Shown here: positions 23,724 to 35,398 of the stretch, piece by piece | How the letters are laid out: every line of letters starts with the position of its first letter | Numbering within the stretch: position 1 is the first letter of the stretch | Assembly: GCA_009746045.1 (NCBI GenBank) | Contig: RPFO01001051.1 | Span: forward strand, 1 to 64,000 | Source: Mesostigma viride | Lineage: Eukaryota; Streptophyta; Mesostigmatophyceae; Mesostigmatales; Mesostigmataceae | Direction: 5' to 3' | Length of the DNA stretch: 64,000 nt | Notes under the pieces: generated by a model | What the model saw: the letters and a program-made list of their open reading frames with translations, nothing else | Told to the model about the DNA's origin: nothing | Database searches by the model: none | Made by a program: the position numbers and the translations under genes

Positions 23724-23844
23724 CAACGGCCGTTGGCGTTGTAAAATAAAATTGTACTCCGGCTGATGAATTAATCCGCCCCTGAAGGTACTAGGTTTAC
23801 TTACATTGGTTGTGCCAGTTGTGCTTCACGTGCAGTTTTTTTCA

Positions 23845-24099
23845 ATGGAGAAAGACAAGGACGTTTCGGTGTCGAACCAGGAGAGAGAGGCAGTTGAACG
23901 GGGGGCCAAAAAACTGCCAGCCGAAGTTGTTAGAGCGATTGAGAAATTTTGGGATTCAATTCCAGCCATGGTTGTGATGAAAAAAGATGATGTACAAGCT
24001 GAAGTGGACGAAATGCCGGCCTTAATTTCCGACGATGAAGGGGATGGTGTCAACTTTATTCAACCGGGAAACAAACGTAAACTGAAACGCAAAAAGTAG
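23845..24099 (+). CDS. Small charged protein with a basic C-terminus
   Basis: 84 residues starting MEKDKDVSVSNQ and ending KRKLKRKK, a nuclear-localisation-like basic tail after an acidic stretch (SDDEGDGVN). No domain is recognised. The ATG follows a TGCAG acceptor-like site by 9 bases, and a palindrome copy (23724-23736) lies upstream, as for other host genes here. The frame is open further upstream but without an ATG. It could be the last exon of a spliced gene instead of a complete one. Confidence 0.5.
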   Translation: MEKDKDVSVSNQEREAVERGAKKLPAEVVRAIEKFWDSIPAMVVMKKDDVQAEVDEMPALISDDEGDGVNFIQPGNKRKLKRKK

Positions 24100-24279
24100 T
24101 GCGACCTAAGATGTTTTTAAATGTATATGCCAATTTAATGAAATCATTTTCTGAGGTTGTGAAGGACCTGACTGTTTTAAAAATGAATGATTACAATAAA
24201 TTAGGCAAACACACTAATGGGAAAACGCGTTTTTTTGGCCGCGATGTAAATCTTTTTGTTCGTTTTTTCCCTGAAAAAG

Positions 24280-25056
24280 ATGGCCGAGATCGCGAATGAG
24301 TCCGAGATCGTGAATGAAGTCTACGGAAGCGTCCTTCAAAACGTTTACAAACAAGTTCGCTTCCTGTCGCGTGTCATATTCGAGGAAGTTCGTGTCGCGC
24401 AGGAGAAGACAGGCCGCCACTTGGCCGTTTTATTGGCGTTTGATTCGTTCAGCCAAATGGAGAGGGTTGTGTACGCCCAGCTAGCTGATATGAACTTCTG
24501 TATTCAACAGGGTTTTTTCGTACCACAGATGGATCTAAGAGCGCCAATAGACCCAACGAGGGAGTTCCGCCTTTTGGTGTCGTTCATTACAAAGGGGCCA
24601 AAGATAGAGTTGGGGGAAGAGGAAGGGGCTCAGGTTGGGTGCACCTACGGGCGCGCATTTTACCCGAATGTTACGTCTTCCCTGCGCGTGAGGGCTGACG
24701 CGTGTGTAGGGGCAGAAGTACCCCTCAACATGAACCTTTTCTTGCTCTCTGACCCGATCGTGAGGGATGGGGACCCCATGCGTGGTATGCGAAATTGCTC
24801 CAAGGAGGGGTGTGGGTGCCAAACAGGCCCTCAGAAGTGGTGTAGAGGATGTAGGGATGCCAGATATTGCAGTGAGGAGTGCCAGCGTGCTGACTGGAGT
24901 AGGCATAAGGATAGATGCGAACGTCTGAGGCAAGCAAGGGAGGGGCTGGCAGGGGTGATAAGGGGGGTAAACAGGACGACCATACTGGATGGAACTCAGG
25001 TCGACTTCTCTGAGGTCGACTTCTCCTTCACCTTCTACTACGGTTCTTCCTCATAG
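24280..25056 (+). CDS. MYND-type zinc finger protein, copy 1
   Basis: 258 residues from the MAEIANES start. Residues ~1-130 form an unnamed region (GRHLAVLLAFDSF, then EFRLLVSFITKG). A MYND finger at ~171-212 shows the full pattern CSKEGC...WCRGCRDARYC, CSEECQRADW, HKDRC, with paired Cys, and His/Cys at the end. MYND fingers usually bind proline-rich peptides or partner proteins, and no SET or other catalytic domain is visible. The gene at 39703 is a clear paralogue along its whole length. It reads as a complete single exon in the same direction as its neighbours. Confidence 0.8.
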   Translation: MAEIANESEIVNEVYGSVLQNVYKQVRFLSRVIFEEVRVAQEKTGRHLAVLLAFDSFSQMERVVYAQLADMNFCIQQGFFVPQMDLRAPIDPTREFRLLVSFITKGPKIELGEEEGAQVGCTYGRAFYPNVTSSLRVRADACVGAEVPLNMNLFLLSDPIVRDGDPMRGMRNCSKEGCGCQTGPQKWCRGCRDARYCSEECQRADWSRHKDRCERLRQAREGLAGVIRGVNRTTILDGTQVDFSEVDFSFTFYYGSSS

Positions 25057-25139
25057 AAAAACTGGAAATGTAGAGTAATAATTTGCTTTTGAGGTTGGAT
25101 AACTGGACGCATTTTGGGTTTGAAATTTGTGTATGTAGT

Positions 25140-25276
25140 CCTGATTTGTGTTGTAAAATGGTGTAATGGTGAATTCTCTTTTTACTTTGAAATTGGAATA
25201 AAATTGACCTGATTTGTGTTGTAAAATGGTGTAATAGTGGATTCTCCTTTCACTTTGAAATTGGAATAAAATTGAC
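25140..25276 (+). repeat. 68-bp tandem duplication in the 3' UTR of MYND copy 1
   Basis: Two adjacent copies of CCTGATTTGTGTTGTAAAAT...TTGGAATAAAATTGA, each with TGTAA and AATAAA strings. The gene therefore has two potential polyadenylation regions. Confidence 0.85.
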
Positions 25277-25460
25277 TTTCGTTTTCTCTCATGCGACTGT
25301 AGTGGGTTAAACAACAATTAGTGACCCAACGGCCGTTAGGGATTGGAAACCTCGCCTAACGTTTGCATATTTTCTTTCCGACAAAACCTCATTTTTTTTA
25401 AAGGATGGACGTCGATGTATGTTATGTGCAGAGGGGACAAGTTTGACGTCGGGGCCGATA

Positions 25461-26366
25461 ATGGAAGGGGATATCTCACTGCCGTGGGAAATTTGGACCG
25501 AAGTCGCAGCTTTTATGGAGGCGCCCGACGTAGCCCGCTTTGAAGCAGTTTGTAGAGGGGCTAGGGAAGCGGTGTCGGGGAGGTATGAACCCCAATTCAG
25601 CTTTAAGTTAATTTCTGGGTTCGTGGACGCATTCGGGGATGGTCCTCGTACATTGATAACTGAGTCTCTTTTCCGAGAATTGTATGGCGGGCAAGTAACG
25701 TGTGCAAGCGCTGATATCACCCCCTACACACTCGTCACAAGGGGAATGTATTTTAAGGTAAATTGTGAAGAAGTTGAGGAGGTGTTAGGACGCCAGCCAG
25801 CACCAGAGGGACATGCACGAGCAAGGACGATGGGAGGGTTGTTCAGGTCCGAGCGTGCTGAGAGGAGACGTGTGTTGGAGAGGAATTGGAGGGGGTGGAC
25901 AGCTCGCTTACGCCAATTGGGAAAGGAAATGGATGACTTGTACGATAATTATGAACTACGGGGGTTAAGGAGCATTTTCTGGTTCTGCGATACTCCTTAT
26001 GACCCGGATGAGGACATTTTTTTTCCTCCGGGGAGGAGAGCGCGTAGGGAGGCAGAATGGGTGAAGCTTTTGGAGGGGCTGCCTCTGGAGGGGGGAGGAA
26101 TGGCATGTGCAGTTCTGATCATGGGATTTGATGAGAACGCAGACATGAAGGCCTTATTAGAGAGGAGGTGTAGGGAGGAGGATATGGCAAGCGTTTTGGT
26201 GGAGTTAGCTATGCAGGTCCTCAGCGGAACAATTTTCACACCGGATTATCTCAAGTTTTTTGGGGGGAAGAAGGCACGCTTGCTGTATTTGGCCGAGAGT
26301 AGTATGTACAAGTGGAAAGGGGACATGATGTTGTGTTTGGATGAGGATTCTGAAGAGGTTGAATGA
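25461..26366 (+). CDS. F-box-like protein of unknown target
   Basis: 301 residues from MEGDISLPWEIWTEV. Residues ~4-40 (DISLPWEIWTEVAAFMEAPD followed by VARFEAVCRGAREAV) fit the F-box pattern LPxEIWxxIxxFL..D..R...VCR. The rest has no repeats (no Kelch, LRR or WD) but carries an Arg-rich helical stretch at ~125-155 and an acidic end. F-box proteins normally join substrates to SCF ubiquitin ligases through Skp1; that role is inferred. The ATG lies 29 bases after a GTGCAG acceptor-like site. A decayed palindrome (CAACGGCCGTTAGG, about 25327) lies upstream, and AATAAA follows the stop. Confidence 0.6.
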   Translation: MEGDISLPWEIWTEVAAFMEAPDVARFEAVCRGAREAVSGRYEPQFSFKLISGFVDAFGDGPRTLITESLFRELYGGQVTCASADITPYTLVTRGMYFKVNCEEVEEVLGRQPAPEGHARARTMGGLFRSERAERRRVLERNWRGWTARLRQLGKEMDDLYDNYELRGLRSIFWFCDTPYDPDEDIFFPPGRRARREAEWVKLLEGLPLEGGGMACAVLIMGFDENADMKALLERRCREEDMASVLVELAMQVLSGTIFTPDYLKFFGGKKARLLYLAESSMYKWKGDMMLCLDEDSEEVE

Positions 26367-26672
26367 TGAAACATAAATTTCATTAATAAATTTTGAATTC
26401 TAATATTGAATGAAATTCGCCAATTTTTGCTGATGGGTAAGGCTGATGGCTAAAGCTGGATTTCATGATTTAATTATCTCTAATTCTGTCAACTGTCACA
26501 TTTATATAAATTTGACATGAATTCGGCATTTTTTGGATTCCAACGGCCGTTGGACCTCAAAAAACATTTCTAGTGTGGTTAAAAAGTTGTGGGTATTTTG
26601 TTAAATGGAGTGACCAATGGTTGTGATTTATTTGATGCCAACGGCCGTTGGACCTTGACAAACATTGCTAGT
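26367..26672. other. Intergenic spacer with two palindrome copies
   Basis: 3' flank of the F-box-like gene with ATTAATAAATTTTG just after the stop. CCAACGGCCGTTGG lies at 26540-26553 and 26638-26651, each followed by ACCT(C/T)... and AAA. No gene is seen. The gypsy element enters 22 bases after the second palindrome. Confidence 0.6.
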
Positions 26673-26677
26673 GTAGC

Positions 26678-27380
26678 TGTAACAACCAAATGTTACATCC
26701 AAAGTTTTCCTACTGTTGAATCTTATTATGAGTTCTTTAGGACAATTATTTGAGAAGTTAGGAGGCTTCGACGTCTGATAGATATTGGGCCTGTTGAGAT
26801 CTGTCGAATCTATTGTTCTACCCTCATTGGTCGTGGCCTGATCCACGTAGGGTACTTTGCATGGTGTTGTTTAGTCAGTCAAAGATTCTCTGCAGTACCG
26901 TTGTACCTGGTGGATTTGGTTCCAGGTCCTTGAGATTTCGTATGTACTGGCTTTGTGTTGTGTGGAGGATTCGGAGGCTAAGATCTTATCTTGAGTGATC
27001 CTCACTTTTGATTGGTCCTTCCGGGTTAGGGTTGGATGGATGCTGCGTGCACGATGACTTTTATCCTGTTTGGGGCGGCCGTGCATGTGTGCGTACGTGA
27101 GAGCTAAAGCTATGGTGTAATTCAAGGGTTTCCTTGTTTCATCAATCAAACAACCCTTGCCAAAAGTCAACTATAACTTCAACAGATAGTCGACTTGGAT
27201 ATAACTTGTCTGTTGTGTCTAACAAGGGTGGGGACTCATTCCCTTAACTGTTGAAGATCCATCTTCATTGCTTCTCTGGACGTGAAGTTATCTGTCGCGA
27301 CTCCAACCCAGGTATAAAGATCTTTTCACGCTAATGTTGATACTGAGGCTGTTGCAAACACAACATTTTTAGTCGTTACA
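26678..27380 (+). repeat. 5' LTR of the gypsy element
   Basis: TGTAACAACC...AGTCGTTACA. The ends contain a short inverted pair (TGTAAC / GTTACA). Promoter and polyadenylation signals are expected here by family; GGTATAAAG near 27311 is the likeliest TATA string. Confidence 0.93.
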
Positions 27381-30300
27381 TTGGTATCGGAGGTTTCTAC
27401 CTAGGTGTTGGTTGTCTTGACAGTATTAGTTCACGATTAACAATGGAATTCTTGCCAGACCCAGAGAGGGTACGTTATGCTGTGTATTCGGACAGTTCTT
27501 AAGAGTGTGACTCATCCTTATGTGACAGTCTTGCTCTGAGAACTGCCTTGAGCCCATAAGTCTCTAACGTTCCCCAGTCCGGCATGCGCGACCCATGGAG
27601 TGATGAGTAACCCGGAGACACAACCACCGTTATCAAGTAAGAGAGTTGAAGATGCAACCACATCTTTAGCAGCTCAACGGACGACCGGTGATGAAAGGGT
27701 TTCATCATCTACTCCCAGACGTCAACTATTTGGAGATACCACCTTAATGTCTGCTTCCCGCAGATATTCGCTGTCGGTCGGCCCAAAGTTCTCCATCTTG
27801 CCCCTCGGTGTGCAACCAGGCGAGCCCTCCCTGCGTGGCATTGGTAGAGGTGTACCACGGTTCTCCAACGTGGGGACACGCGTTCGCCAGCACCCGAATA
27901 CGGTTCGGCTATTCGTTTTGGCTACAACACGGTGCCGGGGCGAGACGGCACTCGGCTAGCGGCTGACGAGCTGACAGCGGAGAAAATTCGATTACAACAT
28001 GAACGTGAGGAAGCTGCGAGAGCTAGAAGTGTGGCGGAAGCGCTGGAGAAGAGTGTGGGTAGGACTATTGCGCGTGTGCAGCAACTTGAGTCGCAAGGGC
28101 AGGCGGGCGATGGAGAGTCTGTTTTCGTGGATCAACCGTCTCCAACACTGGGTATACGAGGGTATATGCGGTTGACGCTCCTTTTGTTGATGAAGGGACA
28201 GATGCACAGGGGCATGAGCCTCCACGGCTCTCGGTGGCTGCGACATTGTCGGAGAATCAGAATGCACCACACGCCCCAGTGATGGAGCTCACGTCTTTGT
28301 ATCCTCGTACTGTTCCTTTTCCTAAGGTGGAGTCGGTAGACAAGCTATCGCTGACCAACCTTACCCATCGCAGCTTCGACCATTTCTCCACCAAGTTTCA
28401 GGATGTCTTCGCTATCCACTTCGCCAACTATGGGCCCAAGGCAGAGGAACGTCTCACGATGGACATCCAGAAGAGAATGGTTAGGCAGCGGATGAGCGAC
28501 AGTGCCAGCGACCGTTTTGATGAGTTTTTGCGTTCTGTGGCTGGACGTGCGTGTACCGACCTCCCCTCTCTCCTATTGGGCTTTCGCCGGTTTCTGTTAC
28601 CCCAGGATCAGCTTCGCATGGATCGGGACGCACTGGCTAACTGTACGCAGGCTGGTTTGACGCTGCCACAGTTCGTGGAGCAATTCACCAACCTTAGAGC
28701 CAAGATTCCCAATGCTCTGACGCAGAGGCGCTTCACAGACTACTGCATGGCATGGCTCCACACGTGCGACTGGATGTGGACAAGCACTTCTCCCAGTTCG
28801 ACTACGTGGATTGGCAATGGGACAAGGTGTTGTCTTATGTGCTTACCCTTTGTCGTGTGCCTGCTTTTTCTGTCAAGTGGGAACCTGTGGCCACGCCAGT
28901 GCCACCCATCAAGAAGTCCCTGAACCAGCTGGATGACCTCCTGGGGGAACTCAATGCATTGGATCCCACCCAGGGTAACTGTTTTATCTGCAACCAGCCA
29001 GGTCACTTTGCACGGGACTGCCCTAGACGGGACCAGTTTCCCCCTGCCACGAGAGGACCTTTTGGCGCCCTGCCATCTCCCAGGCCACCCAACCTTCCTC
29101 CTGGCGTTCCTGCTGGCGATCACCGGATGCAGCCAGGGTTCCAGCCCAACTTCCAGCCCTCTGGGAGGTTCCAGTCCCGCGCTAGGCCCTTCAGCAGACA
29201 GGATAAGCGTAGGATGGTGAACGCTCTCATGCAGCTGCTGGCAGATGAGGAGGATGGGGGGACGAGGATGAGCCTCCAGCACCACCTGAGCAGCTTCCAC
29301 CATCGGGCAGTGGAGCATCCCCAGACCCACCTGAGTCAAAAAACTAGTTGGGTCCCCAGGTCATCCTTCTGTCATGGCCAGGTCTGACCTGCCTGCTGTT
29401 GACGTTAGGCCAGTGAACACTGTGGGTGCTTCTGACCCTGCTGTCCCTGTGGGTCCTCCTGTACCAGGTCACTTACTCAAGTTTCAGGCTAGGCTCCTCA
29501 ACGTGCCAGTCCCCTTGGCTCAGCCAGCTTGCTTGTTTATGATTGATTCTGGTGCTGGCAGTAATTATATTGCTGCATCCTTGGTGCAGGAGCTGAAGTT
29601 GCCTGTGTTGGCCCACCCCACACCTGTCATGGTGCAGTATTCTGATGGCAGGAGAAGCTGCTCACCTGGCTATGTGCAGCTCATCTTCCAAGTTTGTTCA
29701 TCCCAGACTTTGGAAGTGACAGCAGATGTCATTCCCCTCACGGCAGCAGATGTGATTTTGGGGATCCCATGGTTGTCTGACACCAATCCTGCTATTTCTT
29801 GGCCTGACAGGGTGGTCCAGTTCAAGGATGGGACAGTGTGGGATGCTACCTGTGTGTTGCCAGGGGGGAGAAGAACAGCCACTGAGTGCTGTTCCACACA
29901 GACAGCTGTCAATGATGGCAAGGGAGGGGAAGCAGGTGCGAAAGGGGTGGATCAAGAGCCGACTTTGGAGGAGAAACGGGCTGCCCTACTGAAGCATGTG
30001 TGGTCTGCCAAGCATACTCTGTCTTATTTGGCCACCTATCCAGTGGAACACATCTTTTTCCTGCATTTGGTGCCTAATGAACCTGAGTCTGCTAGTGGTC
30101 ATTCTGTCAATGCTGTCAGTTCTACTGTCACCACTGAGCAACAACAGCAGCATGATGCCTTGTTGGACAGGTATGGAGCCATCTTTGAGGACAAGATGCC
30201 CCAGTATCCTCCTGAGGGACCCATCACACATGTCATCAAGTTGGTAGAGGGTGCTCGTCCTCCTTTGTGCCTATGTACAGGATGGGCCCTGCAGAGATGG

Positions 30301-33300
30301 CAGAGCTGAAGACCATACTTATTGGCCTGTTGGAGGCTGGTCTGATCCTCCCAGCTAACAGTCCTTTCAGTTCTGGGTGTTTGCTTGTACCCAAGCATGA
30401 TGGGGGGTGGAGGTTGTGCATTGACCTGAGGGGACTGAACAAGGTGACTGTCAAGTCCAGGTACCCTCTGCCCAGAATTGATGAGTTGCTGGAGAGGACT
30501 GCAGGAGCTGCCTTCTTTACCAAGTTTGACCTCAGGCATGCTTTCTGGCAGATCAGGGTGGCTACTGAGGACATCCCCAAGACGGCCTTTTCTACCCCAT
30601 GGGGACAGTTCCAGTGGACAGTAATGCCCATGGGTGCCTCTAACAGTCCTGCCACTATGCAGATGTTTGTCAATGCCATCTTTGGCCACCTGACTGGAAA
30701 TGCCCTGCCCCAGATCTCACCTGACCTTCGCAACCCCAGGTTCAAGGACATTGCCCACTTGTGTGACACTACCAGGGTGGTCTTCAGGACTTGTGTGGTC
30801 GTCTACCTGGACGACATTCTGGTACACTCTCGTACCTTCAGGGAGCACCTGGAGAACGTGGAGGAGGTCCTTAAGGTGATCCATCAGTATCATCTGTCGG
30901 TGAAGAGGTCCAAGGTGGAGTGGGGCCAAGAGGTGAAGTTTCTGGGCTACCAGCTGAGCGCTGCAGGTATGACTCCTGAGGCCAGCAAGGTCTCTGCTGT
31001 TTTGGAGTGGCCTGTGTTGAAGTCAGCTCAGGATGTCAGATCCTTTCTGGGCCTGGTGGGCTGGTACCGACGGTTCATTCCCTGACATGGCGGCCATCTC
31101 TGGTCCCCTGTTAGCCCTGCTCAAGAAGGATGTCCCTTTGAATGGACTGCAGCATGCCAGCAAGCTTTTGATGTGTTGAAGCAGAAGCTTACCACTGCTC
31201 CCTTGTTGGTGGGCCCCAACCCAGACTTGCCATACCAGGTTAGGTCTGACGCCTCACAGGGTGCTATTGGTGCAGTACTAATGCAAGATCATGGTAAGGG
31301 CCCTCAACCAGTGGAATACATGTCCAGGAGTATGACGTCTGCAGAACGTAACTACCCTGTTCATGAGCAAGAGCTGTTGGGATTGGTGGTGGCCTGTCAC
31401 AAGTGGGAACACCTACTGAAGGGGGCCCAGTTTTCTGTGGCCAGCAGCGCCAGAGATGGGCAGGGCAACGAGTCTATTACCCTGATGACTGACCACAGGC
31501 CCTTGGTACATGTGTTGGAACAGACCCGGATGAGTAAGAGGATGGCTGGATGGATGGAGTTCCTGGGGGGGTTTGGACCTTTCTCTGTGAGGTACATTCC
31601 TGGTACGCAGAATGTGGTGCCTGACGCCCTGTCCAGGAGGAGGGATTTGATGGGAAGTTTTCATGAGGACTTGGACATCTGTGCTGCCCTGATTTCTGTG
31701 GTAGAGTGTGGAGCCTTGACTAGAGCTCAGGCCAACAACCAGAAGGTTTCTCAACTGTTGACACCACCTGTAGGGAATAACGGTGGTCCCGTGATGCTCA
31801 TCGACCAGGGCTCTGTCCCAGAGTTGACAGGCGTCCAGGAGGGTGTCCAGTCACTGTCTGACAGTCTTAGGAGAAGTCCTGAAGGTGTGGTGCCCACTCC
31901 CACAGAGCAGCCAGGTGAGGGAGGCCCTGCTAGGCGCAGCAGAGGTAGGCCCAGGAAGTGGGTCATGGACCCTGTGTTGGTAGGCCGGTCCAAGGTGTTG
32001 GCCTCTCAGGTGATGGCAAGGTCAAAAGGGCCTATAGCTACTACTGTCTCATCCAAGCAGTTGGTGGCTAGCCCTGGGCAGGAAGAGGAGATGCAGATGC
32101 AGCCCCTGGGACCTGACAAGGACCTGGTGTTGCCTAACCCTTTAAATATTTCCCTGCTGGACGTCATCAAGGCCTTCACCAAGACGGAGGACATGGCTAC
32201 TGCAGCTATCCAGAGGGGCAACTTTGGCAATAGACCTGTAGAATACTGGGAGGGCGTTCTGTATGTTCACACTCATGATGCAGAGCACACGGTGACTAGA
32301 AAAGTGTATGTGCCTGAGATGGCCATTCCCACAGTGTTACATTGTTTCCATGACGATGTGACTGCGTGTCATCCTGGTTATGCTAAGCTACTGCATGAGG
32401 TGCAGCAGAGGTTTTGGTGGCCTGGCCTTTATCAGGATGTTAAGGCCTATGTGGACTCCTGTGACTCCTGCCAGAGAAATAAGGTCAGGAACCAAGCCAC
32501 GCCCATTTTTCCCATGGCTATGCCCATTCCCCTGCGCCCTTGGATCAGTGTGACTATGGATTTTATCTGTGGTCTTCCCATGTCAGATGGTGGCAATGAC
32601 AGGATCCTTGTGGTCATGGACAGGCTGTCCAGGATGTGCCATCTGATTCCTTGCAATACTCATCTCACAGCTGTACAGTGTGTAGATTTGTTTATGAAGG
32701 AGATCTACCGTCTGCACGGCATGCCTAGAGTGATCATCACTGATCAGGACCCCCTTTGGCTGTCAGGGTTTTGGAAGTCATTCTTTGACATCCTAGACAC
32801 TAAGCTGGCATTCGGTGTGGCATACAGGTGTGCCAGTACTGGGGCGGTGGAGAGGATGAACAGAATTGTCAGGGAGTGTCAAAAGCACTATTGTACACAC
32901 GACAACAAGGACTGGGACAAGAAGATACCTTTCATAGAGTTCGCAATCAACAACTCTCCTCTGGCTCCTCACCAGATGTCCCCCTTCGTGATCTGCAATG
33001 GCCAGTGTCCCTTGACACCATTCGACTTGGAACTGCCTGACAGAGACGCTGAAGGCCCTTTCCAGCGACGTCTTGGTTCAGTCCAGCAGTTGTTGGCTTC
33101 CTTCCAGGAGGCTCACAGCATTGTGGCTACCCAGCTGTTGAGGACACAGGACAAATACCTGACTACGCCTGGCAGCAAACGGTGGCCAGTCATTCCTTTG
33201 TAGCTCCTGGGGACTTGGTGTTGCTGGAAGCCAACAGAGTGCTGCCTGAGAAGGAGCAATGCAGGAAACTGCAACCACTCTGGTTGGGTCCTTACCCAGT

Positions 33301-33757
33301 GTTGGCAACCTTCCACTATGGTACAGTGGTCCAGGTCCAAGTGCCTTCTCACTGGAAGCTCAGGAATAATATTTTTCACCTAGCCCAGCTGAAGCTGTAC
33401 AGGCGCAACACCTTACCAGGCAGATTGTCTGCCCCTTTGCCTTATGAATTGGATTCTGAGGGGGAGAAGATCTATGAAGTGGAGCGGTTGTTGGCTCACA
33501 GGGTGAAGGGGAAAGGTCGTACCAAACAGTTGCAGTTTAAGGTACACTGGAAGGGAGAGCTAGAGGTGACCGCTACGTGGCTGTGGTTGTCTGATCTCAC
33601 CAACAGTCACTCTGCTGTACTAGAGTATTGTCAGCGTCATGGTATCACCTTGCCTGAGTGGTATGTCATGGGCTCTGAGCGGTGTGCTCCCCTTCATAGC
33701 TCCCAGTGAGCACTGCTAACACCTCTTTTTGGTGTTTTGTGTCTGTGGTTGCCAGCC

Positions 33758-35020
33758 ATGGCCGACTCCCATCCGGAGGGGACACCCAGGCCACCTGCAC
33801 GAACCCAAGAGGACGTGAGGGCTACGTATGTCTTTCAGCACGACTACGCTGGCCCCAGAGCCCCGGGCCCTTCGATCCAGGAAGACGCTGGGTTTGTGGA
33901 AGCCCATTTTCTCAATCTGTTCCAGCGTATGGTACATGATCAGCAACGGCACGAGCAGCGTCACGGGGCCTTGATAACCAGGTTGATTAATGTGGAGGGT
34001 CTGGTTACTCAGATGGCAGAACACTTGAGGGCTGGGCACATTCCAACTGTGGGTTCTGCTGTGCCTGCAGTTTCTGAGGCTCCAGTAGCTCAGGAGGCTA
34101 TCCCCACCCCGGTGGTCTCAGTCCCCTCTCCTACGGAGGCTCCTCCACCCCCTAAGGTGGTGGTACACTTGCCCAGGTCAGCTGTTCCAACAAAACAGGT
34201 GGAGCAGTTCTTGGACCACCGTAATTGTGCTCCTGGACAGTGCGAGTGGTGTAAATCCTTGTACACAGCCATGCAGGCATTGGATCAGACAGTGGTGGAG
34301 GAGGGTGAACTAGTACCTGAGGGTATGGTAGAGTTGGCCCTTGACTGTCTGCCCCCCAGTCTCTGTGAGATTGGGTCACCTATGGTGGCTTACATTATGC
34401 ACACCGTCTTTGCAGTGTACCCGTGGCCTTCGTTTGACATGAGGCCGGTGGAGGGCCAGGACTTGATGGAGGCTCTGCCCAGTGACCTGAGACTCGCCTT
34501 TGCAGGGCTCAAGCCAGTTGGATATTCCCAGACCTACACTGAGCTACTTGAGCAGGCTGTCAAGCAGGGAGAGTTTGACCTTACCCCGTCGTCCAACTGC
34601 TCTGTGATGTCTTGTTTTCCACGCAAGGACAGCACAGTCTTTGTGGGGCTGCAGTTACCAAAGTTCCCTAACGAGCTGAGGGCCAGGCTCACACCTTTGA
34701 GGGTGCTGGTACCCATCTTGGGCGCCAGGTGGGGGCCTATCAAGGCCTTTCTACAGCTGTGGTGGGCCTATAGCAGCTGGCTATGTCGCCATAAGACTGC
34801 CAGTGGCTGGGTCTTCGATCCCCTCCGACAGGCTGTGGTCACTCTGTCCTACCCTGCCCAGTGCAGTAGGTTTTCAGCTGAGTTGGGCAAGGCTGCTGAG
34901 ACCTGCTTGGATATTCAGGTCAGCAGGAACTGGCCAGATCTGGTGTCCATGGTGGAGCATTTCCCAGTGTTTGGAACGAGGGGAAAGGATATGAAGAAGG
35001 GGGATTGGTTCACTCTGTGA
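33758..35020 (+). CDS. Extra open frame downstream of pol in the gypsy element
   Basis: About 420 residues from an ATG at 33758 (MADSHPEGTPRPP), between the chromodomain and the 3' LTR, the place where additional ORFs sit in some LTR elements. It shows a Pro-rich segment (~110-145) and a Cys-bearing CAPGQCEWC motif, but no clear signal peptide, membrane anchor or named domain. I treat it as part of the fossil element and assign no function. Confidence 0.55.
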   Translation: MADSHPEGTPRPPARTQEDVRATYVFQHDYAGPRAPGPSIQEDAGFVEAHFLNLFQRMVHDQQRHEQRHGALITRLINVEGLVTQMAEHLRAGHIPTVGSAVPAVSEAPVAQEAIPTPVVSVPSPTEAPPPPKVVVHLPRSAVPTKQVEQFLDHRNCAPGQCEWCKSLYTAMQALDQTVVEEGELVPEGMVELALDCLPPSLCEIGSPMVAYIMHTVFAVYPWPSFDMRPVEGQDLMEALPSDLRLAFAGLKPVGYSQTYTELLEQAVKQGEFDLTPSSNCSVMSCFPRKDSTVFVGLQLPKFPNELRARLTPLRVLVPILGARWGPIKAFLQLWWAYSSWLCRHKTASGWVFDPLRQAVVTLSYPAQCSRFSAELGKAAETCLDIQVSRNWPDLVSMVEHFPVFGTRGKDMKKGDWFTL

Positions 35021-35398
35021 AGGGTTCCAGGATGGTTGGAGATGGGCTGTGGAGTGAGGTGGGGATCCAGAATGGAGGCGACCAGTTCTGATGTCCAGTC
35101 CAGATTTCCAGCAACGACAGTTCTGAGTTCATGGTAGCTTTGCAGTTGTATTATTCAGGCATGGTTGCCTGTGTGTTAGTCACTTGATGACATTTCATCT
35201 GTGGGTGAATTTGTCTTATTCAGGGTTGACATGATCAGATGGTACTGAGATAGGAGGCCCTTTGGGGATGTAAAAACCCACTTGCTTGTCCCAAGAGGTG
35301 GTGGACTTCCTGTTTAATGTTGTGTTGTTTTGTGGAGGTTGTCGTTTTATTCTTCTTGGCTTCTAGGAACTGGGAGTTCCTGTCTTGAGGGGGAGATA

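Larger units (their letters stand above)
19028..23725. mobile_element. CACTA (En/Spm)-type DNA transposon, 4.69 kb
   Basis: The left end CACTAGGAACTC (19030-19041) and right end GAGTTCCTAGTG (23712-23723) are a perfect 12-bp inverted pair starting with CACTA. Behind each end lie several hundred bases packed with a short motif: GTGAGAA/GTGAGAT on the plus strand at about 19090-19350, TTCTCAC at about 23385-23700. This is the inverted subterminal-repeat layout known from CACTA elements. CA flanks both ends (19028-19029, 23724-23725), giving a 2-base target duplication. Joining the flanks restores CCAACGGCCGTTGG, so it landed inside a host palindrome. The interior has no frame over about 145 codons and no recognisable transposase. 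It holds a ~125-bp tandem duplication (about 20997-21250). It is probably non-autonomous. Confidence 0.75.
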
